NCBI RefSeq assembly: GCF_018873765.1
Contig: NC_057919.1
Coordinates: forward strand, 66,024,984-66,088,983
From: Telopea speciosissima
Lineage: Eukaryota > Streptophyta > Magnoliopsida > Proteales > Proteaceae
Direction of reading: 5' to 3'
DNA length: 64,000 bases
Below are positions 43,620-55,639 of this stretch, in pieces (position 1 is the first letter of the stretch; each line of letters opens with the position of its first letter). Below the pieces are notes generated by a model. It was not told where the DNA came from, made no database searches, and saw only the letters and a list, made by a program, of their open reading frames with translations. The translations under genes and the position numbers were made by a program.

Positions 43620-44165
43620 AAGGGTATCAATCTGGAACCGAAACCGTATACCGAAACCACCCGCGTAAAATCGTACCAAATCGCACTGTTGCAAAAATGG
43701 TACGGCATGGTATGGTCAAACAGTATTGATCACGGTACGGTACGGTAATGGTTTTTACGGTCATACCGTCGGTATGTACCGAAACCATACCGTTTTACCG
43801 AATTTGTACCATAACCATACCGTTTTGGGGTGTAAACATGTAAAAATGAAAAATAAAAGAACATACACCATACGGTGATACACTAAATACTAATACCTAA
43901 AGGCTAAAAGCCTAAAGCTAAAAGCCTAAAATCGAATTTCATACCGTTTTGTTAAAATAGAATTTCATACTGTTTTGTACCGTATTCATACCGTTTTGCA
44001 TACCTTTTATATACCATACCAAAATCGTACCATAGCAGTAACGGTATTGAAAATAGGACTCCTAAACGGTATGGTACGGTAATGGTATTAAGTACCTTTT
44101 TTTGTACCGTACCGAAACCTTACCGTATTACCGTATCAATTTAATTGTTTTAACAATTCTTATAT
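43620..44165. repeat. Dense TACCGTACCGAAACC-type degenerate repeat
   Basis: A tract dominated by ACCGTACCG, GGTACGGTA and CATACCGT words on both strands. It is the richest example of the theme seen upstream of each hairpin. Probably a decayed DNA transposon with internal subrepeats. 44166-44640 is AT-rich with nothing recognised. Confidence 0.5.
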
Positions 44166-44672
44166 AAAATTTTTTTTGGGAAAAACTTCCCCACGACGCT
44201 AGAATTAAAAATTTCTGTTACTTGGATTTATTTATCATTTTTTCTATTTTAAATATTAGGTTATTGTTTTTTTTTTTTGGTAACTGGAAAATCTTACTGT
44301 AACCAATAACCAAGGTTGTTTACAACAAGATTGTAACCTTGCTTTTTTGTCCATTGTCCTATTCTCAAAAATTATTTTAGTCATGGATAAAAAAAAAGGA
44401 TTTTCAAAATAAATTGAAAATAATTTATCATTAAGTTATTTTCAAAAGTTGTCATTGTCCGTGAAATGACAACAGCACTCCTGCATTAAATAACTTTGGA
44501 GAATAAGAAGAGGGGTAAAAAAGGAAAGATCATAACTTTTTAGGTATCTTACTTGGTGACAAACATGACGCACCCTTAAATATTTGAGTCCCATGTGAAT
44601 TCATGAGTCATTGGGTTTTTCTAACTTTGGTTCCTTCACCTCGAGAGAGAAGTCCAATATCACAAATACACA

Positions 44673-45497
44673 ACTAGGGTTATGAATTGGGTAGTTCGGC
44701 CCAGTTTTGGTTGGGTTAAAATGGTTTCGGTATGAAAATGAGTAAGACCAAAACCAAACTGCAAGGAACTTCGGTTGTCAGTCGGTTTTGGTTTCAGTCC
44801 AGTACAATTTTGGTTTTTCAATATCGTATTAATACCGGTTTACATTGGTTTGTTTTTGGGCTTGAACCACAATGTAATTTTATATTCATAACCTATGGTA
44901 AGGAAAGATTTGACAAAAATAATTTAAATCATCTTCCCCAAATCAAACAAGTAAACAACCAGGAATATAGAAATTTATTTGTGTTCATGTTGTAATCAGA
45001 ATAAAGAGGGATAAACTGTAAGGGGAAGATAACTAATGTTGAAATCAATAGATAGATAGTTTGTAGCAAAATTGTTAGAAATCAAATCATTGTTTATATT
45101 ATAACTAATCAATGAAACGACAACTAATATAGAAATCACAAAATGAACCCTACTATCAAATCATTAATTTAACCATCTAAATAATTTTGTATAGTCAACA
45201 AGGAGATCAATGGAAGTATTCTTACGAATTAATTTCCCTATTCAACTAATAAATGGTTTGTAACAACTCCCCTTCAATAGATAATACTTCACCTATTCAT
45301 AATCTCTTACACAAATGGTTTTTTTTATCGATTTCATTCAGTGTGATTTTAAGTCTGAATATTAGTCGGTTCAGTATGGTCCAGTTTTCAACTGGTCCCA
45401 TCATATCTCAGCCCGAAACCAATCCGACAAAGACAGGTTCGATTTGATCATTTTTTGGTTAGTTTACCAATTTAGATAAGGTTTTGACACCCCTACA
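44673..45497. mobile_element. hAT-like nonautonomous element, more complete copy
   Basis: Left end TAGGGTTATGAATTGG, right end TTTTGACACCCCTA. The inner part matches the truncated copies at 29600, 37370 and 55800 and, inverted, 4150-4998. Target duplication is not certain (ACAAC on both sides). Confidence 0.55.
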
Positions 45498-46246
45498 ACG
45501 TAGATCCGGTTCTTCTCCAATGAAGCAATCACCTAGTGAGTGCCCATTAATGAGGAATCTAACGATTGGGTTGGCTGACACACATCCCGACATGCATCCA
45601 GTCAGCGCGCCCAACCAGCGTTATTGGTGAAGCCTGATCTCAGTCCAGAAAGTATTGTGGTAATTCTTTGGTGGGGTGTTTCCCATCGAAATGCGCTAAA
45701 ATGACCAAAAAGTGCATACAACAGTGCCCTAGGCACTGACTCTCGTAGAGCTCGTCGAGAGCTTCGATTTGATATGTATACCGTCTTATTTCGGTCAAGC
45801 TAGCTAGATCGGGTGAGTTTTGGGGGTAGTTTTGTACTTTCTAGGTTAGGGTTACAGACCCAAAATCCCATTCCAGTAATACTATTTAGTATGTCTGGTC
45901 ATCTTAAGTTGATAAACATCACTTTTGATCTTTCCAACCCCCTAGAGTGTCTTTTTCGACACCCTTTTACCACTATGGCCTTAGGGGTATTTTGGTCATT
46001 TTGTAGTAAGAATTTGTTTAAAATCCTGGGAGGATTTCTAATAATTGTAACATGTGTTTTAACATTACTAAGCATGTTTTGAGACATAAGGCATCATTTT
46101 CATGCATTTTTAGCAATCTTGCCTTCCAAGGGCATTTTGGTAATTATCATCATTTCATGTTGGATTGCACTTCAGAAATTTGGAATATCTCATATATATA
46201 TCAAAACCATATCTAGTCATGTTTAATATCATTGGTGAGGTCTAAA
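45498..46246. other. Unit-specific insertion, first part
   Basis: No gene. 45610-45690 is related in inverted orientation to 50935-51030 (GAAGCCTGATCTCAG versus CTGAGATCAGACTTC). From about 46100 a degenerate tandem repeat of about 180-190 bp begins, with the TCTAGTCATGTTTAATATCA word at 46210 and 47020. It continues to about 47300. Confidence 0.45.
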
Positions 46247-46899
46247 TAGGGGTGTCAACTGGTCCTATTCTGGGCTATCGGTCCGATTCTCTAGCGGTTC
46301 CGACTATAAGGTGTCAAGACAAGATCCGGACCAATAAGCTCACCGGTTCCAAATTTGAGATCTGGGACCATTAACTAATGGGTGGTCCGGTTCCGATTTC
46401 TAATTGGGTCCAAACATGCCCTTGTTGAGTAGCCAAATGTAAAGCATTTTTTCCATTGGAACTAGAAATCTCGAGTAAACTAGAATATTTCAAAAGCAAT
46501 TCATTAACTACTGGTGTGTGTCCTCTATGTGCAACAGATATGAAAGGGGTAGAATATTGGAATTTAAGGGGCCAAGTGTCTTGCTTAGTCTTGGATCATG
46601 TTCTAATAGCAACTGGACAACAACTGTATAATAAAAGTCACTTCAACTGTATGTTAAAATAGCAAAGATCATCTTTAACATTTTAAAATAGAAAAAATGG
46701 TGCAAAATAAGTTCAAGTGTATGCATTTCTTCCGGTTCCAACAATTTCTTAACGGTTTCGGGGACCAGACCAGATCTAGACCAATAATCTATCACTAAGA
46801 CCAGATTTGGACCAATATGCTGTTGGGCGGGTCGGTTCCGGTTTCTAGTGGGACAATTTCGGTCCGGTTATCGATTCCGATCCAAAATTGACACCCCTA
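46247..46899. mobile_element. hAT-type MITE, 653 bp
   Basis: Termini TAGGGGTGTCAAC and TTGACACCCCTA are inverted repeats. The 8-bp flanks GGTCTAAA (46239-46246) and GGTTTAAA (46900-46907) differ at one base and fit an hAT target duplication. It sits inside the degenerate tandem repeat. Confidence 0.8.
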
Positions 46900-48039
46900 G
46901 GTTTAAATATGGTTTTATGCACAATTCTGCCTTCTAGGGTCATTTTGATAATTATTGTTAAATTATGTTGGATTGCATTTCAGGTGTTTGGAATACCTCA
47001 CATATGTTTTGTTAACATATCTAGTCATGTTTAATATCATTGGTGATGTTTAAACATGGTTTTATGCACAATTCTGCACTCAGGGGGTGTTTGTGTAATT
47101 ATTGTCATTTTAAACTAGTTTGCCTTTTTTATGTTTACAATATCTCATACATATGTTATTAATGCATTTAATCATATTTAGATTAGTGGTGATGTTCAAA
47201 CATGACTTTATTTGAATTTTATGCCTTTATGCCCTATAGGGGTATTTGGGTAATTTTTGTTATTTTATGTTGGTTTGCATATTTAATATCTTATGATGCA
47301 TGATCATGATATTTTGACCTTATATCAACCTTGCATATTGTTATATGAGACCTTATTTAGAGAGAATTTGTGAATCCTAGCATTTAACACGAATGACCGG
47401 CTCCTCCAGACAGAGTGTGTAAAACCTTCCCATCTCCTTAACCTGACCTATTACCAATTCTCAAGCCAAATCATATGGAATCAATCATAGCTCTATCCTC
47501 TAACCAGGATTTAGGATAGAGCTACCTATGTAGGGTTCTTGGCCATTCACAACCTAGGCGTGACTCCCTTCTGTTATTTTAAATTGTATTTTTCCCCGCA
47601 CCCCCATCACCGGTTTATAAAAGTGAACCATAAGAACCATTAAATTTGAGTCGCTAACAAAAAAGGGACATCAATGCCGTGAGGCCTCACGTTGGCCACC
47701 CCGCAAAAAGTTGTCATCAGTCGATGCGTGTTGTACCTACACCTGACGGCATATAGCCCTTTCTTGACGGGTTTAATTTTACACCAGGTAGCCCTTTCCG
47801 TGACTCAAACTCGTGACATGGTGACCGGTTTTGATACGAAATGTTAGGTACTTAACCGATACACCAAAAGCTCCAGAGTTGATGGAATGTTTTAAATCAA
47901 GCCCTTAACCTATCCCATATTAGGCTGCCCCAATCTAACGCCCATACACTAGAGTGGACCCCACTAGGCACGTAACAAGAATTGAGAAGATGTAGGAAAC
48001 CCGAGCCTCATGTTTATTTTATATAACATTAAGGGTGTC
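46900..48039. other. Unit-specific insertion, second part, with SINE-like segment
   Basis: 46900-47300 is the rest of the ~190-bp degenerate tandem repeat. 47400-47680 is unrecognised single-copy-looking sequence. 47690-47885 read on the minus strand has TGTATCGGTTAAG and GAGTTTGAGTC spaced like A and B boxes, so it may be another tRNA-derived SINE. No gene. Confidence 0.4.
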
Positions 48040-48738
48040 AACTCATACCGTATACCGTGTACCGATACCGAAACCGTACCAAATAAATTCGATATGGTAT
48101 CGATATGAGATACATGTATCAAGTCGGTATTCAGTACAGTATCGGTATGGACAAAACAATAAAAATGAACCATATCGTATCGAATACCTATACCGATCGG
48201 TATTCGATACGATATCAGTATGAGATAAATATAATGTACGTATCGTATTGATACCGTACTGAAAACTGGATTCTGTACGTACCGGTTGACACCCTTATAA
48301 CATGTGGACAGTGGCGTGGAGAGGATAGATACAGGTGACAACATTTGGTTGCCGTAATATTTTGATTGCTGATGGTGTTATTTCATACGTGGCATAGCAT
48401 GATAGTGGACCCAATCACCACGAATCTAGCAGCAATTCTTGTCTGTTTTTTGTTGGTTAATTTGGTTAATTGATTGATATGTTGGTTAAAGAGAAGAGAA
48501 AGAGAGTTAGTTAGAAATTGGATGTTGTTGCCCAAAACACTGAAATAGACAGCTACCCACTCCTAAAATTCCTCCTGTAGATCGAAATGGATTATTTATT
48601 GAAACCCCTCATCTCTTTCATTCTCTATGTAATGTAAAGACTCTCCCTCCTCCTCGATCCCTACTCTCATTCTCACTCTCTCACACTCTCTCTCAATCGA
48701 TCGATTCCTCTTGCTGCTGTTGCTGCTGCTTACCTTAC

Positions 48739-48913
48739 TCGAATATCGACATGTTAATGGCTTCTCGATCCAGCAATTGCAATTCTTGATAGATATGATG
48801 CTGCACTTGCATAATTTTGTTGCTGCTGTTGCTGTTTATTGATGGTTCATATATCAATAAACAGCAACAACAACAACAAGATCATGCAATACTAATGTAG
48901 CAGAGATCTTCGA
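48739..48913 (+). ncRNA. Hairpin D, candidate MIRNA-like foldback
   Basis: 37-base arms 48807-48843 and 48853-48889, loop 9 bases. Mismatches at positions 7, 17 and 20; position 26 is C-G where hairpin A has U-G. Outer stem 48739-48747 and 48905-48913. The short (ACT)n after it has only 3 repeats. Confidence 0.43.
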
Positions 48914-49259
48914 AGACTACTACTATGTTGATTCAATGCTTACACTACCAGTACGTACGTACAGGTTAACGATGAAAACTATTAATATTTTACTTTTTAA
49001 TTGTTTTTTTTTTTTTTGTTTTTCAGTTAAATATGTTTGATAGATATTAATCATAAATTAAACATTGTTCCTTTTAATTTTCTGTGCAATTTTCTCTTAT
49101 TCTTCGAATGAAACAGAGATGGTTCGGGCTAGGATTCACAGGGTTTGGCGTATTTAATTTTTTCTCATTTCTGAGAATTATCTTCTTTCTTAGATACTCT
49201 TCTTGTCAGGGTTGACTGAAGTCCACCATGCAGTTCTTGATGATGAAACGCAGATCGAA

Positions 49260-50430
49260 GAAATTTGTTTGATGGTCTAAAGAATCATGAAGATAGAGGA
49301 GGATTGTCAAACTGATTATTTGGAAGCCATGTTCTATTTGAATATATCGAGGATATATCTTTTGAGAATTGGCCTTGCTTGCTTGCTTCGATTTTTACAG
49401 TTTTATTTGATATTTGTTTAATGGGTTAAATGATTTGGAGAGGACTAATGGTTTCATTGGTGAAGGCCGGCATTGTCACTCATTCTTGGGTCATTTAGTT
49501 TCTCATCACAATCTCCCCCCCCCCCCCTCTTGCTCTTGCCCCTGTGATTCATATCTCATCTATTCAAACTGTAAGGTTCTAATCCAGTGTATTTTTAATG
49601 TTTCTTCCCAACTTCGCTGTCGTAGATATCCACCATAGTTGTTGACATTCAGTTAATGCAGACTTGTTTTGATTACTGCTCTATAAGCAATACGAAATAG
49701 TTTTCTGTCCGGGAGTGTGGCCTATGTCAGCACTCCCATGTGTTTATCTCTCTCTTCCTCAAAACAAGGGGACAAAGATGTCTTTTCATATGGAGAGGAG
49801 GGAGATAGAGTGTTAAAAATTCTTCTTCCCATTTGAGAATGACGTTCCCCACGTCATTTCTAAATGGGTAGTTTCTAACCCCCCAAATTAGGGTCTTTGG
49901 GGGTATTCCTTTCCACAGGATATTCTAAAGCTTGTATACATGTTTTTACCCTTTGTGGCCTATTAATAGCACCCCCCTTCAATGGGATTTGGGTCCTCCA
50001 TAGTGCGACATGGTGTGTAACGCACCATCCACTACAGGCATGCAGCCCAACACACAGGCGGGGTGTGGGCAGTTGGATATGTGCTACACATCATGTCGCG
50101 CTACAGAGGAGCCCAACGCCCTTCAATGGGGGGTGTTTGTACCCCCAAAAAAAAATGTTTATGCATGATTAAGTTTTGGTATAGTAATTATTTTAAATTT
50201 AATTGGCCATTTAAGGTGTTCACCGCCAGATATTAAATTTTTCTCATCATCTCAGGCATTTAAGTATTTAAAGTATTGAAGATTGTTCTACCCATTCTAA
50301 CCATTGAATAGATAAGAAACCATGTAGATTGGTCATCTATCAAATTCTGTACTTGAACTCAATTATGTGGTTTTATAGTTTAGTGATGAAGCCTTTTTGA
50401 GTACAAAAGAAAAGAAAACCGCAAAGTTAT
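49260..50430 (+). repeat. 3-prime module, copy 4
   Basis: The block order is as in the other modules. It lacks the part with the SINE site and CCATGG block (jump near 49567). It contains hairpin MITEs at 49695-49815 and 49985-50119. It ends at the breakpoint with the enoyl-CoA hydratase fragment. Confidence 0.75.
49985..50119. mobile_element. Palindromic MITE with 9-bp or longer target duplication
   Basis: Flanked by CCTTCAATG at 49976-49984 and 50120-50128. The interior pairs (GTCCTCCATAGTGCGACATG with CATGTCGCGCTACAGAGGA). Other modules have a single CTTCAATGGGG at this place. Confidence 0.8.
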
Positions 50431-50441
50431 GTGGTTGGGGG

Positions 50442-52369
50442 TACAAGTCTGTCATCAATGATGGCTTTGAGCTGGACTTGGGTCACGCTCTTACACTGGA
50501 GAAGGTATTCCCTTGGCTTTTATGAATTAAGCTTAAGCACTTCATGTTCCCATAACTCTATAAAAATTTTGGAATTGGATGTTTGAAGAAAACATTGCAG
50601 AAGTGATGCGCAGCACAGCAAAGAGGTATCTCTTGGATACTACTTCCAAGAAGGTAGGCTATATTCACGGCAGAGCGATAGTCCAGATCCACTATTTCTG
50701 TGAAAAAAAATACAAAACTTCTCTCACACCCCTTACATCTCTCAAAGAGATAACCACTATATATATATATATACAATATAGAGAAATCTTAACCCACGAA
50801 AGTACAAAACTACCCCCAGAAGCCCACCCGGTCTGGTTCGAGTTACAAACCAACGTAAGGCGAATTATATATCAAATCTAAGATCTCGACTAGCTCTTCA
50901 GGGGTCAGGCCTATGGCACTGATGTATACATTTTTTTGTCCCTTTTGGCGTGTTTCAAAGGTGAAACAGCCCACCGAAAAATCACAATACTTTCTGGATT
51001 AGAACTGAGATCAGACTTCACCAATAACAAGAACCATTTTGGGTTTAGTGCTACAGGAACCATAAACAGCTCTGGGGCTCAAAAACTTGTCACACTTTTT
51101 AGGTTCAAATAATTGGGACTTACTGTTGGAGGTACCCTTTCACAGAAAAGGTGTTGATAATGTTCCGAACGTTAGAACATCATCTTGATTGGATGAATTA
51201 ACCATCTTTTGTCGGTATTAGTTTCCTGGGATTTTTAATAGTCTGCTGAGATGCTTTTTGACAATTCAATCAGAGAAAATAGAGATAAAAATAGAAAATA
51301 AGAGAATGGTACTAACATAAGTTCTCTCCCTATTCTATAATTAATCTTGATTGGATGAATTAATTATCTTATTTCTATTTTCTCTTATGTTCTATTAACT
51401 CTGCATATTCTTCCACCTTAGGTTCTTTCCTTAACCTAGTACAGATCAATTCACTCAACTTAGGGTTAGGATTTCCAATACAACTAGTTTTCCTCTAACT
51501 TTTACTACCATAGCAGCTTCTAAGTTTGTTTTTTAAAATTTTTGGATGAATGCAGCTTCTAAGTTGAGTCAGGGTGGAAGGCATTTTCAGTCATGGTTTT
51601 AAACCTTAATCGGCCAATTCAAATTGGAATCGATCAGGGCCGATTCCGATTAACCCCAATTTTGCACATACTGAGTCTGACTGAATTAGACCAAGTCTGG
51701 CCGATTCCGGAATGATTTGAATCAAAATCAATTGAGACCAATCCCTGATTCCGAGTGATATACATAAAAATATACTCATACAAGTGTCGATACAATTACA
51801 AGGACTTCTGACATTGTACGACCAAGTGGGCCCTCATCATCAATGCACTTATAATATCTCGACCTGAGAAGACCGACCTAGCAACAGTGTCGGTCTGTTA
51901 CAGCTCACCATCCACTCAGTCAAATCGTAGGGCAAACCGACCTGGTATATATAAAGAACAGTATCTGACAGAAGCAAGTACAGACTTTATGACCCGAATC
52001 TCATCTCATTAAATATTAATCGTTGCTCGGTTCTGACTTAGCCATCGGAGTTACCACGGGTTAACCTCCCGGTCACCCGACCATCTACCATCTTTCTTAC
52101 AGGTCATCTACTTCAGCCCGATCAGAATAAAGCAGCAACACCGAGTTTGTGCTTGTTTGTCATCCGTAATTACTCTATGTTGGGGAACTTTTATCAGTTT
52201 TTATAAGATAAAAATGTAATGATTAACTAGTGATATATATATATATTATATTATATATTTCCAGGAGAGAGCTCAAAGCTATTATGATGGAATGACAAAG
52301 GAACAGTTTAAGAAAATGCAGAAGTTCATAGCAAGTCGGAGTTCAAACAAGCCACCTTCCAAAATGTAG
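50442..52369 (+). pseudogene. 3' fragment of a peroxisomal enoyl-CoA hydratase-like gene
   Basis: Two exons remain. The first, 50442-50504, reads YKSVINDGFELDLGHALTLE plus K and ends at a GTATTC donor. The second, 52265-52369, follows a TTTCCAG acceptor, is in the same phase, reads ERAQSYYDGMTKEQFKKMQK and ends NKPPSKM before TAG. The sequence and the C-terminal peroxisomal targeting tripeptide (SKM, a variant of SKL) fit the C-terminus of plant probable enoyl-CoA hydratase 1 (ECHIA-like), which hydrates enoyl-CoA in peroxisomal beta-oxidation. The upstream exons with the CoA-binding crotonase fold are absent: the sequence switches to the 3-prime module just before 50442. The 1.76-kb intron is filled with repeats, including a possible LTR fragment at about 51780-52200. 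It is almost certainly a non-functional gene end. Confidence 0.75.
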
Positions 52370-53350
52370 GCCTAACCATTTTTCCAATTGTACTGATGCT
52401 GTAAAAATAAATTGACGAGTCTCACAAGGAGATGTGAAAGAAATAAAGTAAAATATCAAGTTTTACAGCCTTTAGCCCATACTATGTTGATTAAAGTCAT
52501 CATGTCTCTGAAATCTGAGAGGTTTTTTGATAAGAAGAAATCTATTGATAAGCTCGTGAAGTACACGTGGTGGATAAACTATAGTTTTCAACCAGTCACG
52601 GAGTGGAGTTCGGTCAAACTGTCGTACACGGCGTTGACTACGCCTTCCATGCTAGAGTATCAGCCACTAAATTGACTTTCTTGGGAACAAAATAGAACTT
52701 ACAATCTAACACACATATACTCTGATATTTGATGTCCTCAATGATAGGCTCCACCGATAAAGGAGCCAGCTTCGCATGATCTTGAAGATAGGAGATAATA
52801 TTGTGATTATTCGATTCAACCATGAGCTGGTCAGCAGCAAGACTAATTCCCTCCAAAAATCCTTCCCTTATGGCAATTAAAATGGCCATTAAGTTGTGAA
52901 CTACATTGTGCAACTACTTAAAGGGCAGGTAAGTCTGATCCACTTAAGTATACACATCTACTTGTTTGTTTTCATCCATAAAGTAAGCTTTTTTCTTTTG
53001 GATAAAATTGATTATATTTTTGGAACTCAGAACGGAATTGTTTACATCCATTATTGTCAAGGCAATGTTGTTCCATAGAGCCAAATGAAAAGAAAAAAAA
53101 AAAGCAATGGGACCATGAAAGAGAAGAGGGAAATATTGATACCATGAAGTGTGTTATACCATATACTGGCCACCCAATGGTAGCATAACACATGGTATTG
53201 GCAAAGCCAGTCAGCTAGGGTTATCGGGTAAAGAAATACCCGCCCAAGATCCGTAGCTGAGAAATCCAGAGGTCCCCTCAAAGAAGCAAGAAGAAGTTGG
53301 CACATCCATCAGGTTAGTTAGCCTATCAAAGGCACTAAACACCTTAAAAC
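51130..53350 (+). repeat. Duplicated segment, left copy (pairs with 59760-60970)
   Basis: The blocks TGTTGATAATGTTC..., GGCCAATTCAAATTGGAATC..., CTGATGCTGTAAAAATAAAT... and CCCGCCCAAGATCCGTAG... occur in the same order in both copies. The left copy holds two pieces absent from the right one: 51763-52392 (with the last hydratase exon) and about 52518-52877 (with the LINE RNase H fragment). Confidence 0.7.
52638..52900 (-). mobile_element. LINE RNase H domain fragment
   Basis: The minus-strand frame reads AILIAIREGFLEGISLAADQ and ends VNLVADTLAWKA. This pattern is typical of the C-terminal RNase H-like domain (RVT_3) of plant LINEs. There is no flanking RT. Fragment only. Confidence 0.7.
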
Positions 53351-53517
53351 ATCACCTCTCAATACCCCCCCCCCCACTTGCCCTTGTGATTCCTATCTCA
53401 TCTATTCAAATTCAGCTTTATCTCACAAGCCACAAAGGCCATGGATATTGATTGCTATGCTCTGAATGCTAGTAGAAAGCTTATTCTTGTTACCATTGAC
53501 CATCTCTTCCCTAGACC

Positions 53518-53650
53518 TTTTTGGAATTGGGAGCTATATATATATATATATATATTTTTTGGTATAGGGGGGGGGATCGAACTGGGGAGGGGGTAAGGTA
53601 CCAGCCAGGAGACTCGAACTCGAGACCTCCTGGTGAGCATAGGCATGAAG
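53518..53650 (-). mobile_element. tRNA-derived SINE, truncated by duplication
   Basis: It holds the body and B-box, but the A-box end is missing because the 186-bp duplication junction lies at GGCATGAAG/AATGCTAG (53650/53651). Confidence 0.8.
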
Positions 53651-53704
53651 AATGCTAGTAGAAAGCTTATTCTTGTTACCATTGACCATCTCTTCCCTAG
53701 ACCT

Positions 53705-53869
53705 TTTTGGAATTGGGAGCTATATATATATATATATTTTGTATAGAGGGGGGGGGATCGAACTGGGGAGGGGGTAAGGTACCAGCCAGGAGACTCGAAC
53801 TCGAGACCTCCTGGTGAGCATAGGCATGAAGCGCACCACGGCCCACCAACTGAGCTAGGCAGTAGTTGG
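53705..53869 (-). mobile_element. tRNA-derived SINE, complete
   Basis: A-box TAGCTCAGTTGG and B-box GAGTTCGAGTC on the minus strand. Flanking TTCCCTAGACCT at 53693-53704 and 53870-53881. Confidence 0.85.
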
Positions 53870-54064
53870 TTCCCTAGACCTGTTTTAGTTGGCGAGGCCT
53901 TTGCTCTTTCTTCAGTTACCCTTCATTCAAACTGTAAGGTTCTAATCCAGTGTATATTTTAGGTTTCGTCCCAAATTCGCTATCGTAGATATCCACCATA
54001 GTTGTTGACATTCAGTTATTGCAGACTTGTTTTGAGCACTGCTCTTTTATACATGTAAGCAATA

Positions 54065-54215
54065 GGAAGTAGTTTTCTGTCGGGGAGTGTGGCCTATGCC
54101 AGCACTCCCATGTGTTATCTCTCTCTTCCTCAAAACATGGGGACAAAGATGTTTTTTCATATGGAGAGGAGGTAGATAGAGTGATAAACTCACAGGAGTG
54201 CCCGGACAAAGTTCT
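54065..54215. mobile_element. Palindromic MITE-like hairpin
   Basis: Paralog of 25068-25210 at the same site in the module. Confidence 0.55.
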
Positions 54216-54716
54216 TCTTCCCATTTGAGAATGATGTTCCCCATGTCATTTCTAAATGGACAGTTTCTTAACCCCCCACATTAGGGTCTTTGGGGGTACT
54301 CCTTTCCGGAGGATATTTTAAAGCTTGTATACATGTTTTTGCCCTTTGTGGCCTAATAATAGCACCCCCCCCCCCCACCTTCAATGGGGGTGTTTGTACC
54401 ACCCCAAAAAAAAATGTTTATGTAGGATTAAGTTGCCCAATCCCTCCACTCTAATAGTTTTGGTATAGAATTATTTTAAATTTTATTGGCCATTTAAGGT
54501 GTTCGCCGCCATAGATTGAATTTTTCTCATCATCTCAGGCATTTAAGTATTTAAAGTATTGAAGATGGATGTATCCATTCTAGCCATTGAATAAATAAGA
54601 AAGTAAGAAACCATGTAGATTGGTCATCTATCAAATTCTGTACTTGGACTCAATTATGTGGTTTCTAGTTTAGTGATGAAGCAGTTTTGAGTATAAATCC
54701 AAAAAAAAAACCGCAA

Positions 54717-55598
54717 TGTTAGTGCTCATGGCAGTGTTATCATTGTTGGCAACAAGGTTTGGCAGCAGTGGTCATCAACATATGGTTGTGGGAACAGTAT
54801 TTTTGGGCTTGCGTTTTCTTATTTTTGGCCCAAAGGGTATTTATTGGAAAGTATATATATTCACTTATAATGACCGAAAATGCACTTTTGGAGCCCTAGA
54901 GAAGAAGGAAATCGAGGAGAAGTTGTGTTCCATCGTTCTGGCGTGATTCGAGAGCAAAGGCGCGAAGGAGATCATCTGAAAGCTTCGATCTGGTGTTGGC
55001 GATGGATTCGAGTGCTTGATTCGTTCTATTGAAGATCTCACAGTAGTCGCTTGTAGTTGGAGGTTTGCCTTTGAGGAGGTAAACGTGATCACAAACCATT
55101 ACTTCTCTGTTCTAGGTTTAGTTCTTGTTTTGAATGTATTGGGTAGAACCTAGAGTGTGATCTGTTGTGGGTGGGGTTTGTGATTGAATCTATTTTTTTT
55201 GGGTTGATTGATTGTAAGGCTGAGGCCATTATTTTATTGGGACTGAGGTCCTTGCCCTCACTGAGGTGAGAGGTTGAAGCAAGGTAAGGGGTATCCTAGC
55301 CGTAGGGGTGGCTTACTGTATTTTGAGTTGAGTATTGGGCATATACGAAACCCTGAGGGGTATTGCTCCGTGGACGTAGCCTTCACATACTGTGAGGTGA
55401 ACCACGTAAATCTTGTCTCGTTGCCTGCTATTTTTGTTGGAGACTAATCCCTATTTTGCAGAGTTGGTTTACAGTCTTGGTAGACCTGGCCACATTCTGG
55501 TGGTGCGAGGTGAGACTGTAAGCGACTGTGTTGTTTACAGGAAACAGAAAAAAGGGGAAACTGATTCACCCCCCTCTCAGTTTGATCCGGTGTTTACT
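54717..55598 (+). mobile_element. Solo LTR, probably Copia, 882 bp
   Basis: It starts TGTTAGTGCT and ends GGTGTTTACT, preceded by CTGATTCACCCCCCTCTCAG. Target duplication CGCAA at 54712-54716 and 55599-55603. Paralogs at 29390 and 37185 read straight through GCAAAATTATGTG. The right terminus is not the canonical CA, so the end may be mutated. No internal domain. Confidence 0.72.
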
Positions 55599-55639
55599 CG
55601 CAAAATTATGTGGTTTGTTGAATATTTAATATTTTTTTC

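Larger units (their letters stand above)
53365..54711 (+). repeat. 3-prime module, copy 5 (5' truncated)
   Basis: It begins at the poly-C/CTTGCCCTTGTGATTCC block and runs to the usual end. It contains an internal 186-bp tandem duplication (from about 53465 and 53651) that takes in most of the SINE. Confidence 0.78.

Noticed and set aside
50579..50881. 100-codon frame starting MFEENIAEVMRSTAKR
   Set aside because: It lies in the intron of the hydratase fragment, runs into AT repeats, has no paralog in the window and no recognisable domain; probably a transposon piece.
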